Shown piece after piece: positions 16,492-26,064 of a stretch of 64,000 bases of DNA. The position numbers and the translations under genes were made by a program. Below the pieces are notes generated by a model, which was given only the letters and a program-made list of their open reading frames with translations, was not told where the DNA came from and did not search any database. Position 1 is the stretch's first letter. Each line of letters starts with the position of its first letter. The stretch is from Arthrobacter sp. OV608 (GTDB lineage Bacteria; Actinomycetota; Actinomycetes; Actinomycetales; Micrococcaceae): assembly GCA_900110595.1 (NCBI GenBank), contig FOEZ01000003.1, forward strand, positions 1 through 64,000. Direction: 5' to 3'.

Positions 16492-17561
16492 AACACCACT
16501 TTCTGGGAGGCAGCAGGCTGCTGTTGGGTGATGCAGTGGATCCCCCCGCCGCGGGCAAAAAGCTCACGTGCGTCGATGGCGACAATACGCCGTCCGGGGT
16601 AGGCCTCTGCCAGGATCTGCAGGGCCTTGTCGTCCTGGGGGTCATTGAAGCTGCAGGCGATAACGCCGCCGTTGACCACCACGTGGTTGATGTAGCTGTA
16701 GTCCACGAAGCCGTCGTCGTCCCGCAGGGTTTCCGGGGCGGGGACTTCGATGATGTTCCACTGCCGGCCGGCGGCATCGGTGGTGCCCCGGAGGAAGTCG
16801 ATGATTTCCCGGGAGACCTCGAAGTCCGGGTGTTCCGGGTTTTCCTGCGAGTGGACCAGCAGCGTCCCGGGGGAGGGGATGGCGGCCACGATGTCCACGT
16901 GGCCGCGGGTACCGAACCTCTCGGAGTCCCTGGTCAGGCCGCGCGGCAGCCACACAACATGCGTGGCACCGATGGTACGGGCCAGTTCCTGCTCGACGTC
17001 GGCCCGGTTGAGGCCGGGATTGCGGCCGGGATCCAGCTGCACGGTCTCCGTGACGAGCACTGTTCCCTGGCCGTCCACCTGGATGCCGCCGCCCTCATTG
17101 ACCAGTGCTGACACGATGTGGCGGGCGCGGGACCGGCCGGCCACCTCGCCGGCGATCAGGGCGTCCTTGTCCCACTGCGCCCAGTCCTGGCCGCCCCAGC
17201 CGTTGAATACCCAGTCCACGGCACCGAGCTGCCCGTCACCGTCCAGGACGAAGGTGGGGCCGATGTCCCGCATCCAGGCGTCATTGAGCGGGGCGGCAAG
17301 CACCTCGACGTCGGGGTGCAGGTACGCTGCGGCCCTTTCGACGTCGTCGGGGTGCACCACCATGGTGACCGGCTCGAACTCGACGGCGGCGTTCGCCACA
17401 GCTGCCCAGGTGGTCCTGGCCGCATGGGCGGCCTCAGTGGACTCGCCGAGCGTGTAGCCGCCGGCAGGGAATGCCATCCACAGCCGCTCCTGGCGGGCAG
17501 TCTCTGCAGGCATCCGCCACTGCGGAGAGGTGGCGGCGTCCAGGTGCGCGGCGGCGGTCAC
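16488..17561 (-). CDS. aguA: Agmatine deiminase
   Basis: A 357-residue enzyme of the peptidyl-arginine deiminase/agmatine deiminase family that converts agmatine to N-carbamoylputrescine and ammonia. Landmarks: MAFPAGGYTLGE near residue 29, the substrate segment DAWMRDIGPTFV, EGGGIQVDGQGT, TRGHVDIVAA with the catalytic histidine, and the nucleophile Cys343 in ARGGGIHCITQQQP. GTG 17561 overlaps the upstream amidase stop as GTGA, and its own stop overlaps the permease start, so the three genes are translationally coupled. Confidence 0.94.
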   Translation of the reverse strand: MTAAAHLDAATSPQWRMPAETARQERLWMAFPAGGYTLGESTEAAHAARTTWAAVANAAVEFEPVTMVVHPDDVERAAAYLHPDVEVLAAPLNDAWMRDIGPTFVLDGDGQLGAVDWVFNGWGGQDWAQWDKDALIAGEVAGRSRARHIVSALVNEGGGIQVDGQGTVLVTETVQLDPGRNPGLNRADVEQELARTIGATHVVWLPRGLTRDSERFGTRGHVDIVAAIPSPGTLLVHSQENPEHPDFEVSREIIDFLRGTTDAAGRQWNIIEVPAPETLRDDDGFVDYSYINHVVVNGGVIACSFNDPQDDKALQILAEAYPGRRIVAIDARELFARGGGIHCITQQQPAASQKVVL

Positions 17562-18586
17562 GAGCAGACCTCGGCGAAACCGCGTTCGCCGCCCAGGAGT
17601 TCATTCTGGCGGACCGGCTCGGTGAGGCGGCCATAGGTGTCCGGCCGGCGCGTTGCGAGGAAGGGGAACAGGGTCAGCCAGTCCTTCCGCTGGTCCAGGT
17701 CCAGGTCCGCCACGAGCACAGCGGACTCATCCCGCGGAGCTTGGGCCAGGATGCGGCCGTAGGGGTCGGAGATGAAGGACGAACCGTAGAAGTTCAGGGT
17801 GCCTTCGCTGCCCCAGCGGTTCGGGGCGATCATAAACAGGCCGTTGGCGATGCCGTTGCCCACAATGACCTGCTGCCACAGCGGCTGGGTATCGAAATCG
17901 GGGTGGTCCGGTTCGGAGCCGATGGCGGTGGGGTACACCACTATGTCCGCCCCGCCCAGGGAGTACAGCCGGGCAACCTCGGGGAACCATTCGTCCCAAC
18001 AGGTGGGCATTCCCAGCTTCGCGCCGCCAAGTTCGGCGGGAGTGTGGACTTCGTAGGCGTCGGCGGCGGCCGGTCCCTGGCGGAAGAACTTGTCCTCGTA
18101 GTATCCGGCGGTGACGGGGATGTGGAGCTTGTGTGTCCTTGCCAGGAGCTCGCCGGCCGGGGAGACCAGAATGGCGGTGTTCAGTCCCAGGCCGTCGTCC
18201 TGGCCGTCCGGGTTCTCCGCACGCTGGTACAGGGACGCGTGGACGGATACCCCGTGGCGGCGGGCAGCTTCCGCGGCGAAGCGGAAGGTGGGGCCGGTCA
18301 GCAGGTCCTCGGCGATGTCCGAGGGCCGGGTCCTGGCGGGTCCTTCGGAGGGGTCATTGTGCGGGCGGGTATCCGCAGGGTAGCGCGAAAGCGTCAGCTC
18401 GGGGAGGAAGACCACGGAGGCTCCCAGGCGGGCGGCCCGGCCAATCCCCTCGTCCAGTTCGGCTTGGAGGACGGCGCTGTCCGGGTGCCACCGGTGCTGG
18501 ACCACGCCGACGCGCAGGGCGGGCCGGGCGGACTGCGTTGTCCGGGCCAGGGAAGCGGGTGCGCCGAGGCAGGAAATTTCAATCAT
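17558..18586 (-). CDS. aguB: N-carbamoylputrescine amidase-type C-N hydrolase
   Basis: A 342-residue carbon-nitrogen hydrolase. The nitrilase-family triad is Glu63 (FLPELTLSRYP), Lys153 (RTHKLHIP) and Cys196 (GMPTCWDEWFPE). Next to agmatine deiminase it most likely hydrolyses N-carbamoylputrescine to putrescine, CO2 and ammonia. ATG 18586 follows GGAG by 8 bases. It is the first gene of the agmatine operon, and a 25-bp palindrome lies just upstream. The AguB assignment rests on family plus context; other amidases share the fold. Confidence 0.88.
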   Translation of the reverse strand: MIEISCLGAPASLARTTQSARPALRVGVVQHRWHPDSAVLQAELDEGIGRAARLGASVVFLPELTLSRYPADTRPHNDPSEGPARTRPSDIAEDLLTGPTFRFAAEAARRHGVSVHASLYQRAENPDGQDDGLGLNTAILVSPAGELLARTHKLHIPVTAGYYEDKFFRQGPAAADAYEVHTPAELGGAKLGMPTCWDEWFPEVARLYSLGGADIVVYPTAIGSEPDHPDFDTQPLWQQVIVGNGIANGLFMIAPNRWGSEGTLNFYGSSFISDPYGRILAQAPRDESAVLVADLDLDQRKDWLTLFPFLATRRPDTYGRLTEPVRQNELLGGERGFAEVCS

Positions 18587-18613
18587 GTTTGCTACTCCAG
18601 TGAGACGACGGTC

Positions 18614-18638
18614 ACTAAATGAATGACGTTCATTTAGT
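18614..18638. promoter_or_regulatory. Palindromic operator of the agmatine operon
   Basis: A perfect 10-bp inverted repeat, ACTAAATGAA and TTCATTTAGT, with a 5-base spacer, 28 bases upstream of the amidase start. On the minus strand it covers a likely -10 (TACTAA) that has TTGCAT 19 bases further up. A second, weaker copy (ATGAATCACGTTCTT, 18673-18687) matches the core at 13 of 15 positions about 54 bp away. The size and form suit a TetR-type repressor. Confidence 0.75.
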
Positions 18639-18802
18639 ATGCGGTGCGACGGCCGCAGATGCAAGGGAAAATATGAATCACGTTCTTTTATGTCACTGCG
18701 GGCAGGGTTAGTAAGCTCACTGAGAAATTGCTGCAGGGGTTACCGCCTGCAGGATGGCGGGCTGATAGCGTCGGGAATTACTGGACCAATCGAGGAGGAC
18801 GC

Positions 18803-19282
18803 ATGAAAGCTTCACCGACACTGACCAACAACCTTCAGGCTGTGCTCGTGGACCTGATTGAACTGCACATCCAGGGCAAGCAGGCCCACTGGAACATCGT
18901 GGGAACCAACTTCCGCGACCTCCACCTGCAGCTGGATGAAATCGTGGACGCCGCCCGCCAGTTCGCCGACGATGCGGCCGAGCGGATGCGCGCGCTGCAC
19001 GCCCTGCCGGACGGGCGGAGCTCCACGGTGGCGGAATCCACCAGCCTTGCCCCCTTCCCTGAGGGGCTCATCAACACCAAGGATGCGATCGAGCGCATCG
19101 TGGCCGCCCTGGAGGCAGCCGTGGGCACCATGCGCAAGGTCCATGACGAAGTGGACGAGGAAGACCCCACGTCCGCCGACCTCCTGCACGAATTCATTGC
19201 CAAGCTCGAGCAGTTCGCATGGATGGTCAACGCCGAGACTATGAAGGCCACAGCCAGCGTTACGGCGCCCGACTCAAAGTAG
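18803..19282 (+). CDS. dps: Dps family DNA-binding ferritin-like protein
   Basis: A 159-residue four-helix Dps protein that oxidises and stores iron and can shield DNA during starvation or oxidative stress. The ferroxidase ligands of the dodecamer interface are seen in helix A and B: KQAHWNIVGTNFRDLHLQLDEIVD. ATG 18803 follows GAGGAGG closely. There is no basic N- or C-terminal tail, so strong DNA binding is not evident. It is monocistronic, ending in a strong terminator, and divergent from the agmatine operon. Confidence 0.94.
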   Translation: MKASPTLTNNLQAVLVDLIELHIQGKQAHWNIVGTNFRDLHLQLDEIVDAARQFADDAAERMRALHALPDGRSSTVAESTSLAPFPEGLINTKDAIERIVAALEAAVGTMRKVHDEVDEEDPTSADLLHEFIAKLEQFAWMVNAETMKATASVTAPDSK

Positions 19283-19305
19283 CCCACCGCGGCTCACTAA
19301 GCATT

Positions 19306-19353
19306 CAGCGCCCGGTGCCGGACTTCGAAAGTCCGGCACCGGGCGCTGTTTTG
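19306..19353 (+). terminator. Terminator after dps
   Basis: Perfect 18-bp inverted repeat (19306-19323 and 19331-19348) with a 7-base loop, followed by TTTT. It may serve the convergent MFS gene weakly as well. Confidence 0.9.
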
Positions 19354-19381
19354 TCTCGTCCGCCTGCCGGAATGCTTCCCC

Positions 19382-20962
19382 TTAGCCGGCCTTGGGCACT
19401 TTCCGCAGGACGACGGCGGCAAGTACTGCCGCCGTCGCCATCAGTACCAGCCCGATCGCCGCGGTGACGTGCACTCCTGAGTCGAAGGCGGCGCCGGCAG
19501 CCTGCCGGAGGGCGTCGGCCATCGGAGCGGGAAGCCCCGCCGCCAGTTCCATGGCTCCGGCAAGGGTCTGCCCGGCATGCGCAGCGCCCTGGCCGCTGGC
19601 GGCCTCCGCAACGCCGGCCGGCAGCCGCAGGTTGTGCTGGTAGGAGGCCGTGAGGATCGAGCCCAGCACCGCCGTGCCGAGCAGCGCACCAACCTCGTAT
19701 CCGGTCTCGGAAATGGCCGACGCGGCTCCGGACTTCTCCGACGGAACACTGCCGAGGATGAGGTCGTTGGAGATAGTCTCCGCCGTCCCCACGCCCAGTG
19801 CCAGGACCAGCAGGGCTGCCAGCAGGAGCGCCGGGCCGTTCTCGTGGCTGCCGAACGCCACCAGGCTGTACCCGGCAGCGCTCATGGCGAGACCGGCGCC
19901 CACCACGAAGCCAGGGCGGATCTTCCGGACCAGGGGCACCACCGCGAGGCCCGCCGCCACGGTTGCCAGCAGGGCCGGAATCATGGCCACTCCTGCGGCC
20001 GAGGGGGACATGCCTTCAAGGAGTTGAAGGTGCTGGGCCAGGAAGAGGATAAAGCCGTTGAAGGAGAACAGGGCCAGGATGTTCGCCGTGATGGCCATGC
20101 TGAATACCCGGTTCCGGAAGAGGGACATGTCCAGCAGGGGGCTGTCCAGCCGGTGTTGGCGGCGGACAAAGGCGGCGCCCATGGCCAGCCCGAAGGCGAT
20201 GCTTCCCAGGGCCACAGGGTTTGGTCCCTCGGTGGCGTACTCCTTGATGCCGTAGACCACCGGCACCATGGTCAACAGCGAAAGCAGGATGCTCGGCGCA
20301 TCCACCCTGCCCGGGTTGGGGTCGCGGGACTCCGGAATAAACGCCGGGCCAAATGCCAGCAGCGGAAGCATGATGGGCACTGCCACCAGGAGGACTGCTC
20401 CCCACCAGAACTGTTCCACCAGCCAGCCGCCGAAGATCGGCCCCAGGGCGGCACCGCCGGAAAACCCGGCGGCCCAGATGGCGATGGCCAGCCGGCGGCG
20501 GTTGGGGTCCGGGAAGATGTTGCGGATCAGCGACAGCGTGGAGGGCATCAGCATCGCTCCGAAGAACCCGAGCGCGGCGCGGCCTGCGATCAGCCATCCG
20601 GCGCTGGGAGCGAAAGCCGTTGCGGCTGACACTGCGGCGAAGCCGATGCTGCCGATGATCAGCAGCCGGCGCCGCCCGATCCGGTCACCCAGGCTGCCCA
20701 TGGCAACCAGCAGCCCGGCCAGCACGAGCGGGTAGGCATCCACGATCCACAGCAGTTCGACGCCGGAGGTGTCCAGTGCCCGCGCTATCGCGGGCAGCGC
20801 GAACGTCAGTGCCGTGTTGTCGACCGCGACGAGGAGGACCGGGAACATCAGCAGCGCCAGCGCGAGCCAGTCGCGCCCCGCCCTCCGGGGTGAAACAGGT
20901 GCCTGACCCGCTGTGGCGTTCAGGCGGGTGTGGTTTTGCTGCGATGCGGAGGAAGCGGTCAT
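19382..20962 (-). CDS. MFS efflux transporter, DHA2 (14-TMS) type
   Basis: A 526-residue major facilitator protein of the drug:H+ antiporter-2 class (SmvA/QacA/LfrA-like). Motif C-like and DHA2 marks include LLVAVDNTALTFALPAIA in helix 1, the motif A loop GSLGDRIGRRRLL and GLAMSAAGYSLVAFGS. About 14 helices can be drawn. It probably exports quaternary ammonium compounds, dyes or similar drugs. It is divergent from a TetR gene across a 66-base gap holding a perfect palindrome, so control by that repressor is very likely. Confidence 0.92.
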   Translation of the reverse strand: MTASSASQQNHTRLNATAGQAPVSPRRAGRDWLALALLMFPVLLVAVDNTALTFALPAIARALDTSGVELLWIVDAYPLVLAGLLVAMGSLGDRIGRRRLLIIGSIGFAAVSAATAFAPSAGWLIAGRAALGFFGAMLMPSTLSLIRNIFPDPNRRRLAIAIWAAGFSGGAALGPIFGGWLVEQFWWGAVLLVAVPIMLPLLAFGPAFIPESRDPNPGRVDAPSILLSLLTMVPVVYGIKEYATEGPNPVALGSIAFGLAMGAAFVRRQHRLDSPLLDMSLFRNRVFSMAITANILALFSFNGFILFLAQHLQLLEGMSPSAAGVAMIPALLATVAAGLAVVPLVRKIRPGFVVGAGLAMSAAGYSLVAFGSHENGPALLLAALLVLALGVGTAETISNDLILGSVPSEKSGAASAISETGYEVGALLGTAVLGSILTASYQHNLRLPAGVAEAASGQGAAHAGQTLAGAMELAAGLPAPMADALRQAAGAAFDSGVHVTAAIGLVLMATAAVLAAVVLRKVPKAG

Positions 20963-20972
20963 CGTTTAAATA

Positions 20973-20988
20973 TACCGTCCGGACGGTA
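20973..20988. promoter_or_regulatory. TetR operator between the efflux and TetR genes
   Basis: TACCGTCCGGACGGTA is a perfect 16-bp palindrome, 10 bases upstream of the MFS start and 41 bases upstream of the TetR start. This is the classic TetR-type ACCGTCCGGACGGT form, so one bound repressor could shut both promoters. Confidence 0.85.
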
Positions 20989-21028
20989 CAGTTAAGAAAC
21001 CCGTTCCCGTCAATGCATGATTGGAACC

Positions 21029-21568
21029 ATGGCCAGAAAACCCGTGGCGCGGGACGCAGTCCTCGATGCCTTTGAAGAACTCCTGATCGATGTGGGGGAG
21101 CGTGCCGCCACCCTGGACGCCGTGGCGAAGCGGGCAGGCGTCTCCAAGGGCGGGCTGCTGTACCACTTCCCCAACAAGGAAACGCTGATCGCGGCCACCC
21201 TTGAACGGCTGGACCGCCTGGCGGGGGAGGACCTTGACGCCATGGCGGCGGCACCGGAAGGGGCGGCCGCCTATTTCATCCGGTCATCGCTCTGGTCCGA
21301 CACCCCCATGGACCGGTCCTTCGTCGCCGCCACGCGCCTGGCTGAAGTGGCCCACGAGGAAGCACGCCGCCGCTTCGCTGCGATCCAGCACCAGTGGCTG
21401 GAGCTCATCGGCAAGGATGTGGGCCCGGCCATGGCAAAAGCTGTCCTCTACATGGGGGACGGGCTGTACTTCAATGCCATGTGGGAGAGCGGGCCGTCCG
21501 GAAAGCCCGGAAGCCGGGAGGCGGATGTGAAGGAACTGCTGGCCGCCGTCGACCGGCTGCGGGGCTAG
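21029..21568 (+). CDS. TetR-family repressor of the efflux gene
   Basis: A 179-residue TetR regulator. The N-terminal helix-turn-helix lies at about residues 20-45 (TLDAVAKRAGVSKGGLLYHFPNKETLI) and is followed by a helical ligand-binding domain. ATG 21029 is favoured, with TTGGA upstream; ATG 21017 is the alternative. Divergent placement and the shared palindrome make it the local repressor of the MFS efflux gene, relieved by a drug-like ligand (inference). Confidence 0.9.
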   Translation: MARKPVARDAVLDAFEELLIDVGERAATLDAVAKRAGVSKGGLLYHFPNKETLIAATLERLDRLAGEDLDAMAAAPEGAAAYFIRSSLWSDTPMDRSFVAATRLAEVAHEEARRRFAAIQHQWLELIGKDVGPAMAKAVLYMGDGLYFNAMWESGPSGKPGSREADVKELLAAVDRLRG

Positions 21569-21670
21569 CCGTTCATTTGCCCGGGGGACGGCGGCGTAGG
21601 AGAATTGGTCCATGTGCCGGCCGTTCCGGCAGCCAGCAAAAACAACCTAATTGAATAGCCTTTGATCTGC

Positions 21671-21902
21671 GGCGGGAGAGTTCTGCCAGAAGGTACAAGC
21701 AGGCGCCGTAGGAGCAATACCTCCCCAGGAATCTCACAGGCCCATGTACCGCCGCGGCGAGGCACCTCTGGAAAGCAGCACGCTGTCCGCCCCGGGAAAC
21801 CGTCCCGGTTCCTGGACTGCTGTGCTCACCGACGGTGCAAGCGGGACCGGCGCAAGCAGGGACCGCGGAAACTCTCAGGTCCAGTTACAGAGCGGGGAGG
21901 AC
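21671..21902 (+). promoter_or_regulatory. Tandem glycine riboswitch
   Basis: The leader of gcvP shows two consecutive glycine aptamers. The first holds GGGAGAGTTC, GGCGCCGTAGGAGCAA, GGAATCTCACAGGC and GCGAGGCACCTCTGGAAAG. The second holds GACGGTGCAAGC, GCGGAAACTCTCAGGTCC and ACAGAGCGGGGAGGAC. Glycine binding should switch on the cleavage genes downstream. The 102 bases between the TetR gene and the aptamers must carry the promoter; I see no clear -35/-10 there. Confidence 0.93.
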
Positions 21903-21950
21903 CCGAATCGATGTGGCGTACCCTGCGCCGCCTTATGTATGGAGTTCCTC

Positions 21951-24911
21951 GTGACTGCTATTTCGGCCTCCGCCTCCCCAGCCTCCGCCATTCCAGCCTC
22001 CGCCATTCCAGCCTCCGCCAACCCAGCCACTGCTCCGGCTGCCACCTTCGTTGACCGGCACATCGGCGCCCGCCGCCAGGCCGACGTCGACACCATGCTT
22101 AAAGCCGTGGGCTACGACACCGTGGACGCACTGGTTGATACCGCCGTGCCCAAGGACATCCGCCAGGATTCGGCACTGGAGCTGGCCGGCGCCCTGAGCG
22201 AAGTCGAGGCGCTCGCTGAGCTGCGCCGGCTGGCGGCGAAGAACAAGACTGCTGTGCAGATGATCGGCCAGGGCTACTACGACACCGTGACCCCGCCGGT
22301 GATCCGCCGCAACATCCTTGAGGGCCCGGCCTGGTACACCGCGTACACGCCCTACCAGCCCGAGATTTCCCAGGGCCGCCTCGAAGCACTGCTGAATTTC
22401 CAGTCCATGGTCGAGGACCTGGTGGGGCTGCCGATCGCCAATGCTTCCCTGCTGGACGAAGCCACCGCCGTCGCCGAGGCCGTGCTGATGATGCGCCGGG
22501 CCAACAAGAACGCAGCCGCCCGGGACGGCAAGACGGTGCTGGATGCGGACTGCCTGCCGCAGACCATCGCCATCGTCAAGGGCCGCGCCGAGGCGCTCGG
22601 CTTCGAGGTGGAGGTCGCCGACCTCGCACAGGGACTGCCCGACGGCGCCATCAACGGCGTTGTCCTCCAGCAGCCCGGCGCCTCCGGCCGGGTCTTTGAC
22701 CACACCGCGGTCATCGCCGAGGCGAAGGAACGCGGAGCCCTGGTGACTGTTGCCGCCGACCTCCTGGCCCTCACCCTCATTACGCCTCCCGGCGAGCAGG
22801 GCGCCGACATCGCCGTCGGCTCAGCCCAGCGTTTTGGCGTCCCGCTGTTCTACGGCGGTCCGCACGCCGCATACATGGCGGTGCAGAAGGGCCTGGAACG
22901 CTCCATGCCCGGCCGCCTGGTGGGAGTTTCCAAGGACAACGCCGGAGTGCCCGCCTACCGTCTGGCCCTCCAGACCCGCGAGCAGCACATCCGCCGCGAG
23001 AAGGCCACCTCCAACATCTGCACCGCCCAGGCGCTGTTGGCGATCGTTGCCTCGATGTACGCGGTGTACCACGGCCCGGAGGGCCTGAAGGCGATCGCCC
23101 GGTCCGCGCACACCCACGCCAAGACCCTCGCAGCGTCCCTCAAAGCCGCCGGCTTCGACGTGCTGCACACCAGCTTCTTCGACACCGTGACGGTCTCCGT
23201 CCCCGGGAAGGCCGCGGGCATCGTCGCCGCCGCTGAGGCTGCGGGCATCAACCTGCGCAGCATCGACGCGGACACGGTGGGCTTCTCAACCGATGAAACG
23301 ACGACGGCGGCAATCGTCGACGGCGTGCTTGAAGCTTTTGGAGTGGCCGCCTTTGGCGCCGGGCCGGTTCAGACGACAGACGATTTTGCCCTGGACGCCG
23401 CCGTCGAGCGTTCCTCCGACTTCCTGCAGCACCCGGTGTTCAACACCCACCGCTCGGAGACCCAGCTGCTGCGCTACATCCGGAAGCTTTCTGACCGGGA
23501 CCTGGCGCTGGACCGCACCATGATTCCGCTGGGCTCCTGCACCATGAAGTTGAACGCCACCGCCGAGATGGAAGCCATTTCCTGGCCCGAGTTCGCTTCA
23601 ATCCACCCGTTCGCCCCGGACTCCCAGACCGAGGGCTGGCGCGAACTCATTGCGGACCTGGAAGCACAGCTGACAGAGATCACCGGGTATGACCAGGTAT
23701 CCATCCAGCCGAACGCCGGGTCGCAGGGCGAGCTCGCGGGCCTGTTGGCGATCCGCGGGTACCACCACTCCCGTGGTGATCAGCAGCGCAACATCTGCCT
23801 GATCCCGGCTTCCGCCCACGGCACCAACGCCGCTTCCGCTGTGCTCGCGGGCATGAAGGTTGTTGTCGTCGCTACTGCTGCCGACGGCACCATCGATCAC
23901 GCCGACCTGTACGCCAAGATCGAGGCCCACAAGGACGCCCTGTCGGCCATCATGATCACCTACCCGTCCACCCACGGTGTGTACGACGCCGACGTCCGCG
24001 AAGTCTGCGACGCCATCCACGCGGCCGGCGGCCAGGTGTACATCGACGGCGCCAACCTCAACGCCCTGGTGGGCCTGGCCCAGCCGGGCAAGTTCGGCGG
24101 CGACGTGTCCCACCTGAACCTGCACAAGACATTCTGCATCCCGCACGGCGGTGGGGGACCCGGCGTCGGACCTGTTGCTGCCAAGGCGCACCTGGCACCG
24201 TTTATGCCCGGCAACGCGGTCACCTGGACCGAAGGAAACGGCGTGCCGATCTCCGCGTCCAAGTACGGCTCCGCGGGCGTGCTGCCCATCTCCTGGGCCT
24301 ACGTGAAGCTGATGGGCGGACAGGGGCTCACCGAAGCCACCAAGTCCGCGCTGCTGGCAGCAAACTATGTCGCCGCCCGGCTGAACGACTTCTTCCCGGT
24401 CTTGTACACCGGTGAAGGGGGACTGGTAGCCCACGAGTGCATCCTGGACCTGCGCGAGTTGACCGCCAAGACCGGCGTCACCGCGGAGGACGTGGCCAAG
24501 CGCCTCATCGACTACGGCTTCCACGCCCCCACCCTGGCCTTCCCCGTGGCGGGCACCCTCATGGTGGAGCCCACGGAATCCGAGGATCTTGGCGAGATTG
24601 ACCGCTTCATCGAGGCCATGATCTCCATCCGCGCCGAAATCGACCAGGTGGCGAACGGCGAGTTCTCCGTGGCGGACAGCCCGCTGCGCAACGCCCCGCA
24701 CACCGCGGCCGCCGCCATCAGCAGCGACTGGGACCGTGCCTACCCGCGCGAACAGGCGGTGTTCCCGGTGAAGTCGCTCAAGCAGGACAAGTACTTCCCT
24801 CCGGTGGGCCGCATCGACGGCGCGGCCGGCGACCGCAACCTGATCTGCTCCTGCCCGCCGCTGTCCGAGTTCGAGGATTCGACAAGCTCAACCACCGGCT
24901 CGGAAGGCTGA
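21951..24911 (+). CDS. gcvP: Glycine dehydrogenase (decarboxylating), P protein
   Basis: A 986-residue fused P protein of the glycine cleavage system. It decarboxylates glycine with PLP and passes the aminomethyl group to the lipoyl arm of GcvH. The PLP lysine is Lys726 in [18 protein letters not shown], ahead of the glycine-rich GPGVGP loop. GTG 21951 is chosen because GGAG lies 6 bases upstream; the in-frame ATG 21939 would sit on that site. The N-terminus carries a 4-unit ASAIP-like repeat (21966-22025) before the conserved [10 protein letters not shown]. It is first in gcvP-gcvT, with glycine riboswitch control. Confidence 0.96.
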   Translation: MTAISASASPASAIPASAIPASANPATAPAATFVDRHIGARRQADVDTMLKAVGYDTVDALVDTAVPKDIRQDSALELAGALSEVEALAELRRLAAKNKTAVQMIGQGYYDTVTPPVIRRNILEGPAWYTAYTPYQPEISQGRLEALLNFQSMVEDLVGLPIANASLLDEATAVAEAVLMMRRANKNAAARDGKTVLDADCLPQTIAIVKGRAEALGFEVEVADLAQGLPDGAINGVVLQQPGASGRVFDHTAVIAEAKERGALVTVAADLLALTLITPPGEQGADIAVGSAQRFGVPLFYGGPHAAYMAVQKGLERSMPGRLVGVSKDNAGVPAYRLALQTREQHIRREKATSNICTAQALLAIVASMYAVYHGPEGLKAIARSAHTHAKTLAASLKAAGFDVLHTSFFDTVTVSVPGKAAGIVAAAEAAGINLRSIDADTVGFSTDETTTAAIVDGVLEAFGVAAFGAGPVQTTDDFALDAAVERSSDFLQHPVFNTHRSETQLLRYIRKLSDRDLALDRTMIPLGSCTMKLNATAEMEAISWPEFASIHPFAPDSQTEGWRELIADLEAQLTEITGYDQVSIQPNAGSQGELAGLLAIRGYHHSRGDQQRNICLIPASAHGTNAASAVLAGMKVVVVATAADGTIDHADLYAKIEAHKDALSAIMITYPSTHGVYDADVREVCDAIHAAGGQVYIDGANLNALVGLAQPGKFGGDVSHLNLHKTFCIPHGGGGPGVGPVAAKAHLAPFMPGNAVTWTEGNGVPISASKYGSAGVLPISWAYVKLMGGQGLTEATKSALLAANYVAARLNDFFPVLYTGEGGLVAHECILDLRELTAKTGVTAEDVAKRLIDYGFHAPTLAFPVAGTLMVEPTESEDLGEIDRFIEAMISIRAEIDQVANGEFSVADSPLRNAPHTAAAAISSDWDRAYPREQAVFPVKSLKQDKYFPPVGRIDGAAGDRNLICSCPPLSEFEDSTSSTTGSEG
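21966..22025 (+). repeat. 15-bp tandem repeat in the 5' end of gcvP
   Basis: Four in-frame copies of a 15-bp unit, GCCTCCGCCATTCCA and variants, at 21966, 21981, 21996 and 22011. They encode [15 protein letters not shown] and ASANP. The two central units are identical. Confidence 0.9.
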
Positions 24912-24915
24912 CCGC

Positions 24916-26064
24916 ATGAGTGAGAAGTACACCGCCCTTTATGAGGAGCACAAGAAGCTCGGTGCCTCCTTTACCGACTTCGGCGGCTGGCAGATGCCCC
25001 TGAAGTACAGCTCCGAGCTCGCCGAGCACCACGCCGTCCGCAAGAGTGCCGGGCTGTTCGACCTCTCCCACATGGGTGAGGTCTGGGTGGCCGGGCCGGA
25101 CGCCGCCGCCTTCCTGGACTACGCCCTGGTGGGAAAAATTTTGGCGATGCCCGTGGGCAAAGCCAAATACTCGCTGATTTGCAACGAGGACGGCGGCATC
25201 ATCGACGACCTCATCACCTACCGGCGGCCGCCGGCCGCTGACGGCACCGACGTCTTCCTGGTGGTCCCCAACGCCGGCAACGCCGCCGTGGTGGCCGCTG
25301 AACTGGCCAAGAGGGCTGCCGGGTTCGACGTGCAGGTGGACGACGCTTCCGATGCCACTTCCCTGATCGCGGTGCAGGGCCCCAAGGCGCAGGAACTGCT
25401 GCTCCGCCTGGTCCCTGCCGCGCAGCACAGCCTCGTGACGGACCTGAAGTACTACGCCGCCGTCGAAGTCCCGTTCCTGGTGGGCGGCGCAGGACTGGAC
25501 CTGCTGCTCGCCCGGACCGGCTACACCGGCGAGGACGGTTTCGAGATCTTTGTGTCCAACGACGACGCCCCCGGGCTTTGGCAGGCGCTCGCCGCCATCG
25601 CCGACGACGGCGAGCTGACGCCCGCGGGCCTGGCCTCCCGCGACTCCCTCCGGCTCGAAGCGGGGATGCCCCTCTACGGCAACGAGCTGTCGCTGCAGGG
25701 CGACCCGTTCGCAGCAGGCCTGGGGCCCGTCGTCGCGTTGTCCAAAGAAGGTGACTTCGTGGGCAAGGCCGCCCTGGCAGCCAAAAAGGAAGCGGGCGCC
25801 GGTTCCACTGCCGGGCGCAGGCTCGTCGGGCTCAAGGGATTGGGCCGCCGGGCCGGCCGCGCCCACTACCCGGTCCTCAAGGACGGCAGCGTCGTCGGCG
25901 AAGTCACCTCCGGCCAGCCCTCGCCCACCCTCGGCTACCCCATCGCCATGGCATACGTCGACGTCGGGTTCACCCAGCCAGGCACGCCACTGGACATCGA
26001 TCTGCGCGGCAAGGCAGAGCCCTTCGAAGTCGTCGACCTCCCGTTCTACAAGCGCGCCAACTAG
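24916..26064 (+). CDS. gcvT: Aminomethyltransferase, glycine cleavage T protein
   Basis: A 382-residue T protein that moves the one-carbon unit from aminomethyl-GcvH to tetrahydrofolate, releasing ammonia. Family marks: FTDFGGWQMPLKY near residue 19, the KSAGLFDLSHMGE stretch, GYTGEDGFEIF around residue 200 and RDSLRLEAGMPLYGNEL. It starts 4 bases after gcvP and is cotranscribed. gcvH, the next enzyme component, is set 506 bases further on. Confidence 0.96.
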   Translation: MSEKYTALYEEHKKLGASFTDFGGWQMPLKYSSELAEHHAVRKSAGLFDLSHMGEVWVAGPDAAAFLDYALVGKILAMPVGKAKYSLICNEDGGIIDDLITYRRPPAADGTDVFLVVPNAGNAAVVAAELAKRAAGFDVQVDDASDATSLIAVQGPKAQELLLRLVPAAQHSLVTDLKYYAAVEVPFLVGGAGLDLLLARTGYTGEDGFEIFVSNDDAPGLWQALAAIADDGELTPAGLASRDSLRLEAGMPLYGNELSLQGDPFAAGLGPVVALSKEGDFVGKAALAAKKEAGAGSTAGRRLVGLKGLGRRAGRAHYPVLKDGSVVGEVTSGQPSPTLGYPIAMAYVDVGFTQPGTPLDIDLRGKAEPFEVVDLPFYKRAN

